Shown here: one piece after another, positions 1 to 5,838 of the stretch | Position numbering within the stretch: position 1 is the stretch's first letter | Layout: the number at the start of each line of letters is the position of its first letter | From: Chloroflexota bacterium | GTDB taxonomy: Bacteria; Chloroflexota; Dehalococcoidia; JAUQQI01 | DNA length: 8,130 bases | Direction: 5' to 3' | NCBI GenBank assembly: GCA_030549955.1 | Contig: JAUQQI010000296.1 | Span: 1 to 8,130 of the forward strand | Notes under the pieces: model-generated | The model's input: the letters and a program-made list of their open reading frames with translations, nothing else | Database searches by the model: none | Told to the model about the DNA's origin: nothing | Program-made: the position numbers and the translations under genes

Positions 1-1649
1 GCGAGGCCCGCCAGCTCGCCGGCTTGCGGCGGGGGGTCCTCGAGTTTGCCTGGGCACCCGACTCCCGCCGGCTTGCCCTGGTGAGCCGTGGGGATGACCC
101 CGAGCCGGAGTCCGACGTCCGGGTCATCACGACCGTCAAGTATAAATTTGACGGGGTTGGGTTTCTCGAAGGGCATGCCCACATCTGGACGGTCGACCTC
201 GACGGGAAAGTTAACCAGTTGACCGACGGCGACTGGGACGACAGCCGTCCGGCCTGGTCGCCCGACGGCCGCTATATTGCCTTTGCGTCGAACCGGTCCG
301 AAGGGCGTCATTTTACCCTGCGGACCGATATCTTCGTTGTCCCGGCCGGGGGTGGTGAGGCCCGCCAGCTCACCCCGGGCAACGGCGATGCCGACGCCCC
401 GAGCTGGTCGCCCGACGGCCGCCTCATCGCCTACGTTGGCCACGACCGGGGAAACCTCCCCGGTGCGAATAATCGGCTCTGGGTCATCCCGGCCGAAGGG
501 GGGACGCCCCGGAACCTGACCCCCGACTGGGACCCTTCCATCGGCGTATTTATTATGGGCAGTCTGCCCGGTCCGATTCAGCCCCACGCGCCGGTCTGGA
601 CGCCGGACGGCCAGGGGCTGATCGTTATGGCGGCCGACCGGGGCAATACCCACATCTTCAGGGTAGACCTGGCCGGGAATATAACCCGGCTGGTCGGGGG
701 TGACCGAAGCTGTCTTTATTTAAGCCTTGCGCCCGACGCAAGCCGGCTTGCGTTCATCGCCGGGGATAGCCTTAACCCCCGGGAACTTTTCGTCCTCGAG
801 GGGGGCGAGGAGCGGCAGCTCACCCGCCTGAACGCCGATTTTCTGGCCGAAATCAGCCTGGTCCGACCGGAGCGATTTGTTTGCCTGGGGGCCGACGGCC
901 TCGAGATTGAGGGCTGGGTGATGAAGCCGGTCGGGTTCGACCCCGGCCGCCGGTATCCGTTAATCCTGCACGTGCACGGCGGGCCCCACGCCGCCTACGG
1001 CAACATGTTCATGTTCGACTTCCAGCTTGAGGCCGGCTCAGGCTACGTCGTTCTTTACACGAACCCCCGGGCCAGTCAGAGCTACGGCGAGGCCTTTGCA
1101 ACGATGAACATCGGCGACTGGGGTGGCAAAGACTTCGAGGACCTGATGCGGGCGGTCGACTTCATCCTCGCCCAGGGTTACGTTGACCCCGACCGGCTGG
1201 GAATAACCGGGGCCAGCTACGGTGGGTTTATGACCAACTGGGTTGTCGGCCACACCGACCGGTTCCGGGCGGCAGTCACCGAAAACAGCCTCTCAAATCT
1301 GCTCAGCTTTTACGGCACCAGCGACATCGGTAGCTGGTTCTCCGAGGCGGAGCTCGGGGCCGTTCCCTTCGACCGGGTCGAGGTTTACCTGGAGCGGTCG
1401 CCCATCAGCTACGTGAAAAACATTAAGACGCCCCTGCTCATCATCCACGCCGAGGCCGACCACCGCTGCCCCATCGAGCAGGGCGAGCAGCTTTTCGTCG
1501 CCCTCAAGCGCCTCGGCAAAGAGGCCCTTTTTGTGCGATTTCCGGCCGAGAGCCACGGCATGCGAAGCGCCGGCAAGCCCCGCCACCGCACCGAACGGCT
1601 CCAGCATATCCTGAACTGGTTTAATAAATATTTACGGCCAGGCGAGTAA
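1..1649 (+). CDS. S9 family peptidase (acylaminoacyl/prolyl oligopeptidase-like), 5' end outside window
   Basis: This is a serine peptidase of the prolyl oligopeptidase clan, expected to cleave short peptides in the cytoplasm. The reading frame is open from base 3, with residues EARQLAG before the TTG at 24, so the true start lies upstream. I number residues from that TTG. Residues 1 to about 275 are a TolB/PD40-type beta-propeller with motifs WSPDGR (78-83 and 128-133) and WTPDG (192-196). The alpha/beta-hydrolase domain follows: HGGPH (318-322, oxyanion region), nucleophile Ser398 in GASYGG, Asp479 in EADH and His511 in ESHG, a complete catalytic triad. Family members usually run to 600-700 residues, so roughly the first 100 or so are missing here. 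A 19-base stretch encoding WSPDGR is repeated exactly at 254-272 and 404-422. It is probably co-transcribed with the VOC gene behind it. Family assignment is firm; the exact substrate class (acylaminoacyl versus dipeptidyl) cannot be fixed. Confidence 0.93.
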   Translation, partial: EARQLAGLRRGVLEFAWAPDSRRLALVSRGDDPEPESDVRVITTVKYKFDGVGFLEGHAHIWTVDLDGKVNQLTDGDWDDSRPAWSPDGRYIAFASNRSEGRHFTLRTDIFVVPAGGGEARQLTPGNGDADAPSWSPDGRLIAYVGHDRGNLPGANNRLWVIPAEGGTPRNLTPDWDPSIGVFIMGSLPGPIQPHAPVWTPDGQGLIVMAADRGNTHIFRVDLAGNITRLVGGDRSCLYLSLAPDASRLAFIAGDSLNPRELFVLEGGEERQLTRLNADFLAEISLVRPERFVCLGADGLEIEGWVMKPVGFDPGRRYPLILHVHGGPHAAYGNMFMFDFQLEAGSGYVVLYTNPRASQSYGEAFATMNIGDWGGKDFEDLMRAVDFILAQGYVDPDRLGITGASYGGFMTNWVVGHTDRFRAAVTENSLSNLLSFYGTSDIGSWFSEAELGAVPFDRVEVYLERSPISYVKNIKTPLLIIHAEADHRCPIEQGEQLFVALKRLGKEALFVRFPAESHGMRSAGKPRHRTERLQHILNWFNKYLRPGE

Positions 1650-1655
1650 GGAGGT
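1648..1655 (+). promoter_or_regulatory. Strong ribosome binding site overlapping the peptidase stop codon
   Basis: AAGGAGGT begins inside the TAA stop (1647-1649) of the peptidase and lies 5 bases before the ATG at 1661. This near-perfect Shine-Dalgarno sequence fixes the start of the VOC gene and indicates translational coupling in a two-gene operon. Confidence 0.85.
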
Positions 1656-1660
1656 GTCTG

Positions 1661-2068
1661 ATGCTTAACGGCGTTCACCACGTTGCTTACGTCGTCGGTG
1701 ACCTGGACCGGGCCATCCGCATGTTTGAAGAAAAATTCGGCCTCAAGCTCCTCGACCGCAAACGGACCCCTGAGGAGGGCTATGGGTTCGATGCGGCGGT
1801 GCTTCAGGCCGGTCAGGTCAAAATCGAGCTTATCTGCCCGTATACCGAGCGGTCGCCCTACTGGCAGGCCCTCCAGGAACGGGGCGACCACCTCCACCAC
1901 GTTGCCTTCAGTACGCCGGTTCCCCTCGATGAGGCCATAAAAGAACTGACGCCCCGGGGCGTCAGGTTCCGGGAGGAAGCCTCGTTCCAGAGTCCGGTCG
2001 GCTGGTGGATCGTCAACATCGACCCGGCGTCGACGGGCGGGCTCGTCGTCCAGCTCGGGGAAAGGTAG
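1661..2068 (+). CDS. VOC-fold protein, methylmalonyl-CoA epimerase-like
   Basis: A 135-residue protein of the vicinal oxygen chelate (glyoxalase/bleomycin resistance) superfamily, with two beta-alpha-beta-beta-beta modules. The N-terminal GVHHVAYVV (4-12), PEEG (37-40), KIEL (54-57), HLHHVAF (77-83) and C-terminal GGLVVQLGE (126-134) align by eye with methylmalonyl-CoA epimerase, which interconverts (R)- and (S)-methylmalonyl-CoA in propionate metabolism. Likely metal ligands are His7, Glu56, His80 and Gln131; Glu38 falls where the epimerase PEHG glutamate lies. The last ligand is normally Glu in characterised epimerases, so Gln131 is odd and the enzyme could be another lyase, isomerase or dioxygenase of the fold. 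The length is normal. The start is fixed by AAGGAGGT at 5 bases. No mutase subunit is nearby to confirm the pathway; the neighbour is a peptidase. Superfamily sure, epimerase role tentative. Confidence 0.85.
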   Translation: MLNGVHHVAYVVGDLDRAIRMFEEKFGLKLLDRKRTPEEGYGFDAAVLQAGQVKIELICPYTERSPYWQALQERGDHLHHVAFSTPVPLDEAIKELTPRGVRFREEASFQSPVGWWIVNIDPASTGGLVVQLGER

Positions 2069-2082
2069 CCGGTCCCTGGCAG

Positions 2083-3339
2083 CTAATCGGTCGGGTGGGG
2101 GGCTGGTCTGGTCGGCGCAACCGCCGGCGCGGGGAACTCCCGGACCCGGAGCAGCAGACCGAACCCGACCCAGAAGACGACGAAGAGAGCCAGCACCGCA
2201 AGCCGGTAGCTGGTTGGTCCCAGGCTCGCGAAGGCGGTGAGGGTTAGGCCCCACAGGACCGGCCCGACCACCGCCGCGACCCGGCCGACCAGGACGTAGA
2301 GGCCGAAGAATTCGCCAACTCGATCGGGTGGGGCAAGCCGTGTCAGCAGTACCCGGTCACACGTACCCACTGCCCCGAGGCTGATGCCTGTCAGGACTGC
2401 CAGGGCGAAAAAGACCGGCTTTTCGGCCGCCGTTATACCGCCGACAAAGATGACCGCCCACTGGGCCAGGACCAGCATAAGGGTCCGCTTGACCCCAAGG
2501 CGGTCGGCGACCCAGCCGTACAGCAGGGCCCCCGGCAGGGCGCAGGCGGTGGCCAGGATGACGATGAGCTGAAGCTCTGACGTGGTGAAATCAGCGACCC
2601 GGGTTAAGAAGACTGATATAAAGGCCATAAAAGTTGCGATCGCATCCTCATAGAAAAACCGGGCCGCAATGAACTTAAAAAGCTCTTTATAATATCCTGC
2701 CTGCCGGATGGTCCCAATAGCCTGCCGGTAAGAGGCCCGCACATGGTCCCAGGACCACGGCGCCCGCGGGCCGATGTCCCGGACCAGGAGAAAGCACGGC
2801 AGGGCGAACAGAAAGAAGGCAAGGGCCGCCGGAAAGAAGGCTGCCGCCCGGCCGCCGGCGTCGACGAAGGGCTTTATCAAAAGCACCCCGAGGACATTTC
2901 CCAGGTAGCCGGCCCCGATGCCGACCCCTGAGGCGAAGCCCCGATTTCCGGCCGAGCTGACGTCGGGCAGGAGGGCGTTGTAAAAGACCGACGCGGCCAT
3001 ATAACCGAAGGTGGCCACCGCAAAGAGGGCGAGGGCTTCGGTGCCGGACCGGGCCAGGACCCCAAAGAGCATCCCGGGAATCACGCACAGGAGCGTAAAG
3101 AAGACCAGAAAAGGCACCCGCCGGCCGTAGCGGTCGGAAACGGCCCCGAGCAGGGGCGAAGAGACGGCAACCAGCAGCATCAGGCCCGAGTAGACCAGGC
3201 TGTAGGCGAGTTCCGGGGTCTTAAGGTCGTCAGTAAGCCAGAGCAGAAAATAAAGGGTCAGAATGTTAATGGCCCAGATGCTGTTTGCAAAGTCATACGA
3301 AGCCCAGGCCAGCAGCCGGACAGTGCTCCTGGCATCCAT
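2083..3339 (-). CDS. MFS transporter of the UMF1/Atg22 family
   Basis: An integral membrane protein of 418 residues with about twelve hydrophobic segments, the normal size for the Major Facilitator Superfamily. The N-terminal ASYDFANS (13-20) is the hallmark of the Atg22/UMF1 branch (vacuole effluxer-like). Other MFS landmarks are GAVSDRYGRR (65-74, motif A after helix 2), YNALLPD (120-126), the second motif-A-like DRLGVKR (279-285) in the C-terminal half, and FFGLYVLVGR with a following GP (344-360). The fungal relative exports amino acids from vacuoles, but bacterial substrates are mostly unknown, so none is assigned here. The C-terminal tail (401-418) is proline-rich and cytoplasmic. The gene converges on the VOC gene, with only 14 bases between stops and no visible terminator there. 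Upstream is a TTGACA/AATAAT promoter and a GGGGGGA ribosome binding site about 10 bases from the ATG. Confidence 0.9.
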   Translation of the reverse strand: MDARSTVRLLAWASYDFANSIWAINILTLYFLLWLTDDLKTPELAYSLVYSGLMLLVAVSSPLLGAVSDRYGRRVPFLVFFTLLCVIPGMLFGVLARSGTEALALFAVATFGYMAASVFYNALLPDVSSAGNRGFASGVGIGAGYLGNVLGVLLIKPFVDAGGRAAAFFPAALAFFLFALPCFLLVRDIGPRAPWSWDHVRASYRQAIGTIRQAGYYKELFKFIAARFFYEDAIATFMAFISVFLTRVADFTTSELQLIVILATACALPGALLYGWVADRLGVKRTLMLVLAQWAVIFVGGITAAEKPVFFALAVLTGISLGAVGTCDRVLLTRLAPPDRVGEFFGLYVLVGRVAAVVGPVLWGLTLTAFASLGPTSYRLAVLALFVVFWVGFGLLLRVREFPAPAVAPTRPAPHPTD

Positions 3340-3376
3340 ATTGTATTTTCCCCCCGCTCGTCGGTGGATCTGCCCA

Positions 3377-3406
3377 ATTATTGAGTAGTAGAGCCCTGCC
3401 TGTCAA
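3377..3406 (-). promoter_or_regulatory. Sigma-70-type promoter for the MFS transporter gene
   Basis: On the minus strand a perfect -35 TTGACA (3406-3401) is followed after 18 bases by AATAAT (3382-3377), which matches five of six bases of the -10 consensus. The predicted transcript start near 3370 gives a leader of about 30 bases to the ATG at 3339. The promoter begins 15 bases past the terminator hairpin of the upstream gene, so the transporter is probably transcribed independently. Confidence 0.7.
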
Positions 3407-3420
3407 AACCCGCTAGCAAA

Positions 3421-3450
3421 GGATGCGGCCGGCGCCTGCCGGCCGCATCC
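3421..3450 (-). terminator. Rho-independent terminator, perfect 13-bp hairpin
   Basis: Arms 3421-3433 and 3438-3450 are perfectly complementary over 13 bp, nearly all G/C, with the 4-base loop GCCT. On the minus strand the hairpin starts 25 bases after the stop codon of the cupredoxin/COG4315 gene and is followed by TTTGC, a short U-tract. It separates that gene from the MFS promoter immediately downstream. Flanking AAAGG and CCTTT could lengthen the stem if two C residues bulge out. The short U-run is the only weak point. Confidence 0.8.
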
Positions 3451-3475
3451 CCTTTCTCGGTGGCCGTGTTATCCT

Positions 3476-4639
3476 TCACCGGACCGGGGTGCCGTCCGGC
3501 CGGAGCACAAACCAGACACCGCCAACGTTCTGACCGCGGGTATCGCCGGGCTGGGCGTCCTGGAACCAGTAGTAGAGGGGCCAGCCATTGTAAGTTACCT
3601 GCTGGGTCCCGTCTGCCCGGGTGATGACCCCGAGGAGTTCGGACCTTACGCCGGGACCGGCAATGGGTCGGTCGGTCGTCAGCAACGGCGGCCAGTTGAT
3701 GGCGCAGGTCCCGTAGCAGTTCGACGTGGGCGGCTGGCGGCTATCCCGGGCGAACATGTAGAGGGTGAGGCCCTGGTCATCGACCAGGACCGTTCCCAGG
3801 CCGGTGCTGGCCGTCCGGACGGTGGCGGCCGCGGCCGGCGCCGGCGAGATGACCAGGGCGCTTGTCCACTCCCCGGCCGGTGAATTGTTATAGAAATTCA
3901 CCCAGGCGTAGCTTGAAGCCGATGCCCCTGGGACCTCGACCGTGAACGTGTAGGGTCCAACCACGGCCCCGGGCCGGATGCCGCCGGGGTTGTTCCAGCC
4001 GATATTGCCCTGGCCGTCCAGGCCGCACTGGCGCCAGTCGGTCCGGTGGGTGCCGTACTGACAGAACAGGAGCCGCGAGCCTGAAGGCATCCGGGCCTTC
4101 AGCTCGTAGCTGTAGGTGCGAGTGCTGCGGTTCCTAACCAGCATGACAAAAGTGACCTGGTTGCCGGTCCGGGTGGCCCGCATCTCGAGCATTACCGGGG
4201 GCCAATCGGGCGTTATAGGGGCAGCGGCCGGCGGGGCAGGAGTGGGGGCAGGTGCAGGGGCCGGGGCCTGGGGCGCCTGAACGACGATGACGCCTGACAT
4301 CCCCTGGCCGCCCGGGCCACCGTGGGGCCGGCAGTAATACGGATACGTCCCAGGCTGGTTAAAGGTGCGCTGGTACATGCCGCCCGGCTGAATCAGGCCC
4401 GAGTCAAAGCTCCCGTCGTCAGCCGTGACGGTGTGGGCAACCGGGTCCTGGTTCACCCACACGACTGTCGTCCCCGGCGAAATCGTTATCATCCGGGGAC
4501 TGAAGGATATATTGCGCATATCGACGGTTATCTGCTGGGCCCCGGCGGTCGGAATGGCCGGATAGGCCGGGATTACTGGCAGGAAGGTTACCAGTAAAGT
4601 AACGACCAGAACCAGAAATCGGCCGAAAAGCCTAACCAT
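3476..4639 (-). CDS. Secreted cupredoxin fused to a COG4315/PF03640 secreted-repeat domain
   Basis: A 387-residue exported protein, probably an extracytoplasmic electron carrier. Residues 1-34 are a signal peptide with cleavage likely after AGA (32-34). Residues 37-120 form a plastocyanin/halocyanin-like domain with type-1 copper ligands His69, Cys103, His106 and Met114, in CRPHGGPGGQGM. An Ala/Pro linker (122-143) leads to a domain of about 115 residues (148-265), probably all-beta, with Cys193 and Cys205; I do not recognise it. Residues 278-386 match the 'secreted repeat of unknown function' family: the Yx[FWY]xxD motif occurs twice, as YMFARD (294-299) and YYWFQD (356-361), and NCYGTCAINWPPL carries the family's paired cysteines (308, 312). 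The start codon has AGGAG directly against it, poor spacing, but the signal peptide demands this start. A paralogous copper domain is encoded divergently at 4921. A strong terminator follows the stop. Confidence 0.88.
   Translation of the reverse strand: MVRLFGRFLVLVVTLLVTFLPVIPAYPAIPTAGAQQITVDMRNISFSPRMITISPGTTVVWVNQDPVAHTVTADDGSFDSGLIQPGGMYQRTFNQPGTYPYYCRPHGGPGGQGMSGVIVVQAPQAPAPAPAPTPAPPAAAPITPDWPPVMLEMRATRTGNQVTFVMLVRNRSTRTYSYELKARMPSGSRLLFCQYGTHRTDWRQCGLDGQGNIGWNNPGGIRPGAVVGPYTFTVEVPGASASSYAWVNFYNNSPAGEWTSALVISPAPAAAATVRTASTGLGTVLVDDQGLTLYMFARDSRQPPTSNCYGTCAINWPPLLTTDRPIAGPGVRSELLGVITRADGTQQVTYNGWPLYYWFQDAQPGDTRGQNVGGVWFVLRPDGTPVR
4280..4531. repeat. Inverted duplicate of a cupredoxin domain (left copy; right copy 5050-5301)
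   Basis: The copper-binding domains of the two divergent genes are 62/84 identical by eye, without gaps. On the DNA they form a large imperfect inverted repeat with about 520 bases between the copies. They share long runs such as VTADDGSFDSGLI and PGTYPYYC. Outside the copper domain the two proteins are unrelated, apart from having signal peptides. This indicates duplication in inverted orientation followed by a change of C-terminal module. Confidence 0.8.
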
Positions 4640-4696
4640 CTCCTGTTAATCCCTCTCCAATCAGAGTTTTGACCGGAATCGACTGCCGGTGGGTTG

Positions 4697-4727
4697 AGCG
4701 CTGCGGCGCTACACCTCACCTCCTTTC
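4697..4727 (-). promoter_or_regulatory. Leader element upstream of the cupredoxin/COG4315 gene: perfect SD, start-stop pair and hairpin
   Basis: Read on the minus strand, GAAAGGAGGTGA (4727-4716) is a full-length match to the 16S anti-Shine-Dalgarno. It is followed by GTG TAG (4714-4709), a start codon directly followed by a stop, and then by a small hairpin, AGCGC-CGCA-GCGCT (4710-4697). All of this lies 58-88 bases before the ATG at 4639. A possible -10 box, TTTAAT (4754-4749), would place these elements in the transcript. No longer leader peptide fits this ribosome binding site. A regulatory role is inference; chance occurrence in G-rich DNA remains possible. Confidence 0.35.
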
Positions 4728-4908
4728 CCCTGGGACCTTTTCCTACCCATTAAATACGCCTGACGAGGCCAGTCGGATTTACCGCGCCCCCGAATTGCAG
4801 TTCTGGTAAGCTGTTAGGGCGCCCTCCGGTTCGCCAGGGTCGAAGCAGTCCTGCCCAGCCCGCCATCAACCTCCCCCCAGGACTGAATCCGGCCGGGGAC
4901 CCGGGTCG

Positions 4909-4920
4909 TAATTTTAGAGG
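4909..4920 (+). promoter_or_regulatory. Possible -10 box and ill-spaced SD at the second cupredoxin start
   Basis: TAATTT (4909-4914) ends 6 bases before the ATG at 4921, the geometry of a leaderless transcript. AGAGG (4916-4920) touches the ATG with no spacer, too close to work for that codon. If AGAGG is the true ribosome binding site, the in-frame GTG at 4930, 9 bases further, is the better start and only three residues are lost. Confidence 0.35.
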
Positions 4921-5634
4921 ATGGGGAAAGTGCCGAGACTGCCCGGCCGGCTCCGGCTTCTGGCATCGTGCTTTTTACTTATCGGGGGAATCCTGCTGCC
5001 CGGGGTCTGGCTTCTGCCCCTTGCTGATGCCCGGTCGGCGGCTCAGGAAGTAACGGTCGAGATGCGCAATATCGCCTTTAACCCCCGAACCGTCACCGTC
5101 TCACCGGGAATGACCGTTATCTGGGTCAATCAGGACGCCTTTGCCCATACGGTTACGGCCGATGATGGGAGCTTTGACTCCGGCCTGATCCCGCCAGGCG
5201 GTGCGTTCCGGTTTACGTTTCAGCGGCCGGGAACCTACCCGTATTACTGCGTGCCCCATGGCGGACCGGGCGGGGTCGGGATGGCCGGGGTGGTGGTTGT
5301 GAGGGGACCGGCCCCGAGCCCGACCCCAATCCGTCCGACGGCAACGCCGGCGCCTGCCAGGCCGACCCCAACGCCGGTGCCGTCCGCCCCGACACCCCTT
5401 CCGCCGTCTCCGACCCCCACCCCCGAACCGAGCCCGACCCCGGCGCACCCAACCCCGACTTTTACCCCCAGCCCCGCCCCGCCGACGCCCACCGCTACCC
5501 CACCCCCGGCCGCTACCACCGGGTCTGCCCCCGGCCTCCCCACCGGCCTCCTGGTCGGCGGCATTGCGCTGGTCCTGGGGGCCGCAGCCGTAGCCCTCTG
5601 GCGGCTCGGGCTGACCCGCGGCCGGGGTGGCTGA
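4921..5634 (+). CDS. Membrane-anchored cupredoxin with Pro/Thr stalk
   Basis: A 237-residue copper protein held at the outer face of the cytoplasmic membrane, likely a plastocyanin/auracyanin-type electron carrier. Residues 1-41 are a long signal peptide (hydrophobic 12-33, cleavage probably after SAA, 39-41). Residues 44-127 are the cupredoxin domain with type-1 ligands His76, Cys110, His113 and Met121. Residues 130 to about 200 form a Pro/Thr/Ser/Ala stalk of PTP-type repeats, a typical surface spacer. Residues 209-228 are a single transmembrane helix, followed by the basic tail RLGLTRGRGG. The order (soluble head, stalk, C-terminal anchor) suggests a tethered electron shuttle. The start is uncertain between ATG 4921 and GTG 4930. 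It is divergent from a secreted paralogue, and no terminator is visible before the next promoter. Copper binding is inferred from the complete ligand set; the redox partner is unknown. Confidence 0.9.
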   Translation: MGKVPRLPGRLRLLASCFLLIGGILLPGVWLLPLADARSAAQEVTVEMRNIAFNPRTVTVSPGMTVIWVNQDAFAHTVTADDGSFDSGLIPPGGAFRFTFQRPGTYPYYCVPHGGPGGVGMAGVVVVRGPAPSPTPIRPTATPAPARPTPTPVPSAPTPLPPSPTPTPEPSPTPAHPTPTFTPSPAPPTPTATPPPAATTGSAPGLPTGLLVGGIALVLGAAAVALWRLGLTRGRGG

Positions 5635-5644
5635 TTTTCATGAT

Positions 5645-5674
5645 TTGACCTGCCATCCGACCGTCCTTTAAAAT
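5645..5674 (+). promoter_or_regulatory. Sigma-70-type promoter for the lamin-tail-domain gene
   Basis: TTGACC (5645-5650), 18 bases, then TAAAAT (5669-5674): both hexamers are five of six to consensus. It starts 11 bases after the upstream stop codon. Transcription would begin near 5681 and give a leader of about 29 bases to TTG 5710. That supports TTG 5710, with its signal peptide, as the intended translation start. Confidence 0.7.
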
Positions 5675-5698
5675 GCCTGCAACTGCGTCCGACAGGCT

Positions 5699-5702
5699 GA
5701 GG
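5699..5702 (+). promoter_or_regulatory. Ribosome binding site for TTG 5710
   Basis: GAGG lies 7 bases before TTG 5710, ideal spacing, and a TGA at 5698 closes the frame just upstream. No comparable site is visible before the GTG at 5783. This decides in favour of the signal-peptide start. Confidence 0.55.
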
Positions 5703-5709
5703 CGGCTTC

Positions 5710-5838
5710 TTGAACGGCGGTCTGCGTCCCGGCCTGGTTTTGCTCGTTGCCATGCTGGGGGTGAGCCTTTTCTTAACCCCGGGTGTCCGACCGTCTGGCC
5801 GGCCAGGGGTCAGAACTCCTCGTGAACGGCGGTTTTGA
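5710..5838 (+). CDS. Signal-peptide fragment of the lamin-tail-domain protein, in a different frame
   Basis: From TTG 5710 the frame encodes MNGGLRPGLVLLVAMLGVSL followed by FLTPGV: a short N-region with one Arg, then a hydrophobic core, as expected for a secretion signal. The frame runs on into low-complexity Arg/Pro residues and stops at TGA 5836-5838. The main frame behind it lies one base further on and is open from 5777, so the two overlap at 5777-5835. Deleting a single base in the CCCC/GGG run (5777-5783) or the GGGG run (5806-5809) would join the signal peptide smoothly to the secreted domains. I read this as the displaced N-terminus of the next gene; alternatives are given under findings. 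Confidence 0.65.
   Translation: MNGGLRPGLVLLVAMLGVSLFLTPGVRPSGRPGVRTPRERRF

Larger units (their letters stand above)
4640..4920. promoter_or_regulatory. Divergent intergenic region between the two cupredoxin genes
   Basis: These 281 bases must hold the promoters of both divergent copper-protein genes. On the minus strand the best -10 candidate is TTTAAT (4754-4749), without a convincing -35. On the plus strand TAATTT (4909-4914) lies 6 bases before the ATG at 4921, also without a good -35. I found no recognisable copper-regulator operator (CopY- or CueR-type) and no open frame worth reporting. Confidence 0.5.

Noticed and set aside
1409..2254. Minus-strand open frame of 281 codons across the peptidase end, VOC gene and transporter end
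   Set aside because: It is antisense to three well-supported genes, rich in Arg/Pro from GC bias, has no recognisable domain and no ribosome binding site.
4716..4727. TCACCTCCTTTC on the plus strand, resembling the 3' end of 16S rRNA
   Set aside because: Only this 12-base segment matches; the preceding bases do not continue into 16S sequence. A Shine-Dalgarno on the minus strand explains it better.
5310..5520. Repeated CCGACCCC-like units, considered as a tandem repeat or CRISPR-like array
   Set aside because: The repeats are irregular and in frame, encoding the Pro/Thr stalk; there are no spacers and no constant repeat.
5536..5631. LPTG followed by a hydrophobic stretch and basic tail, resembling a sortase signal in the second cupredoxin
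   Set aside because: The motif has four residues rather than LPxTG, and no sortase is nearby; a simple C-terminal membrane anchor fits.
5673..5825. ATG 5673 frame reading MPATASDRLRR as an alternative start for the lamin-tail gene
   Set aside because: The ATG overlaps the proposed -10 box, the frame has no signal peptide, and it ends at about 5825 without joining the lamin-tail frame.
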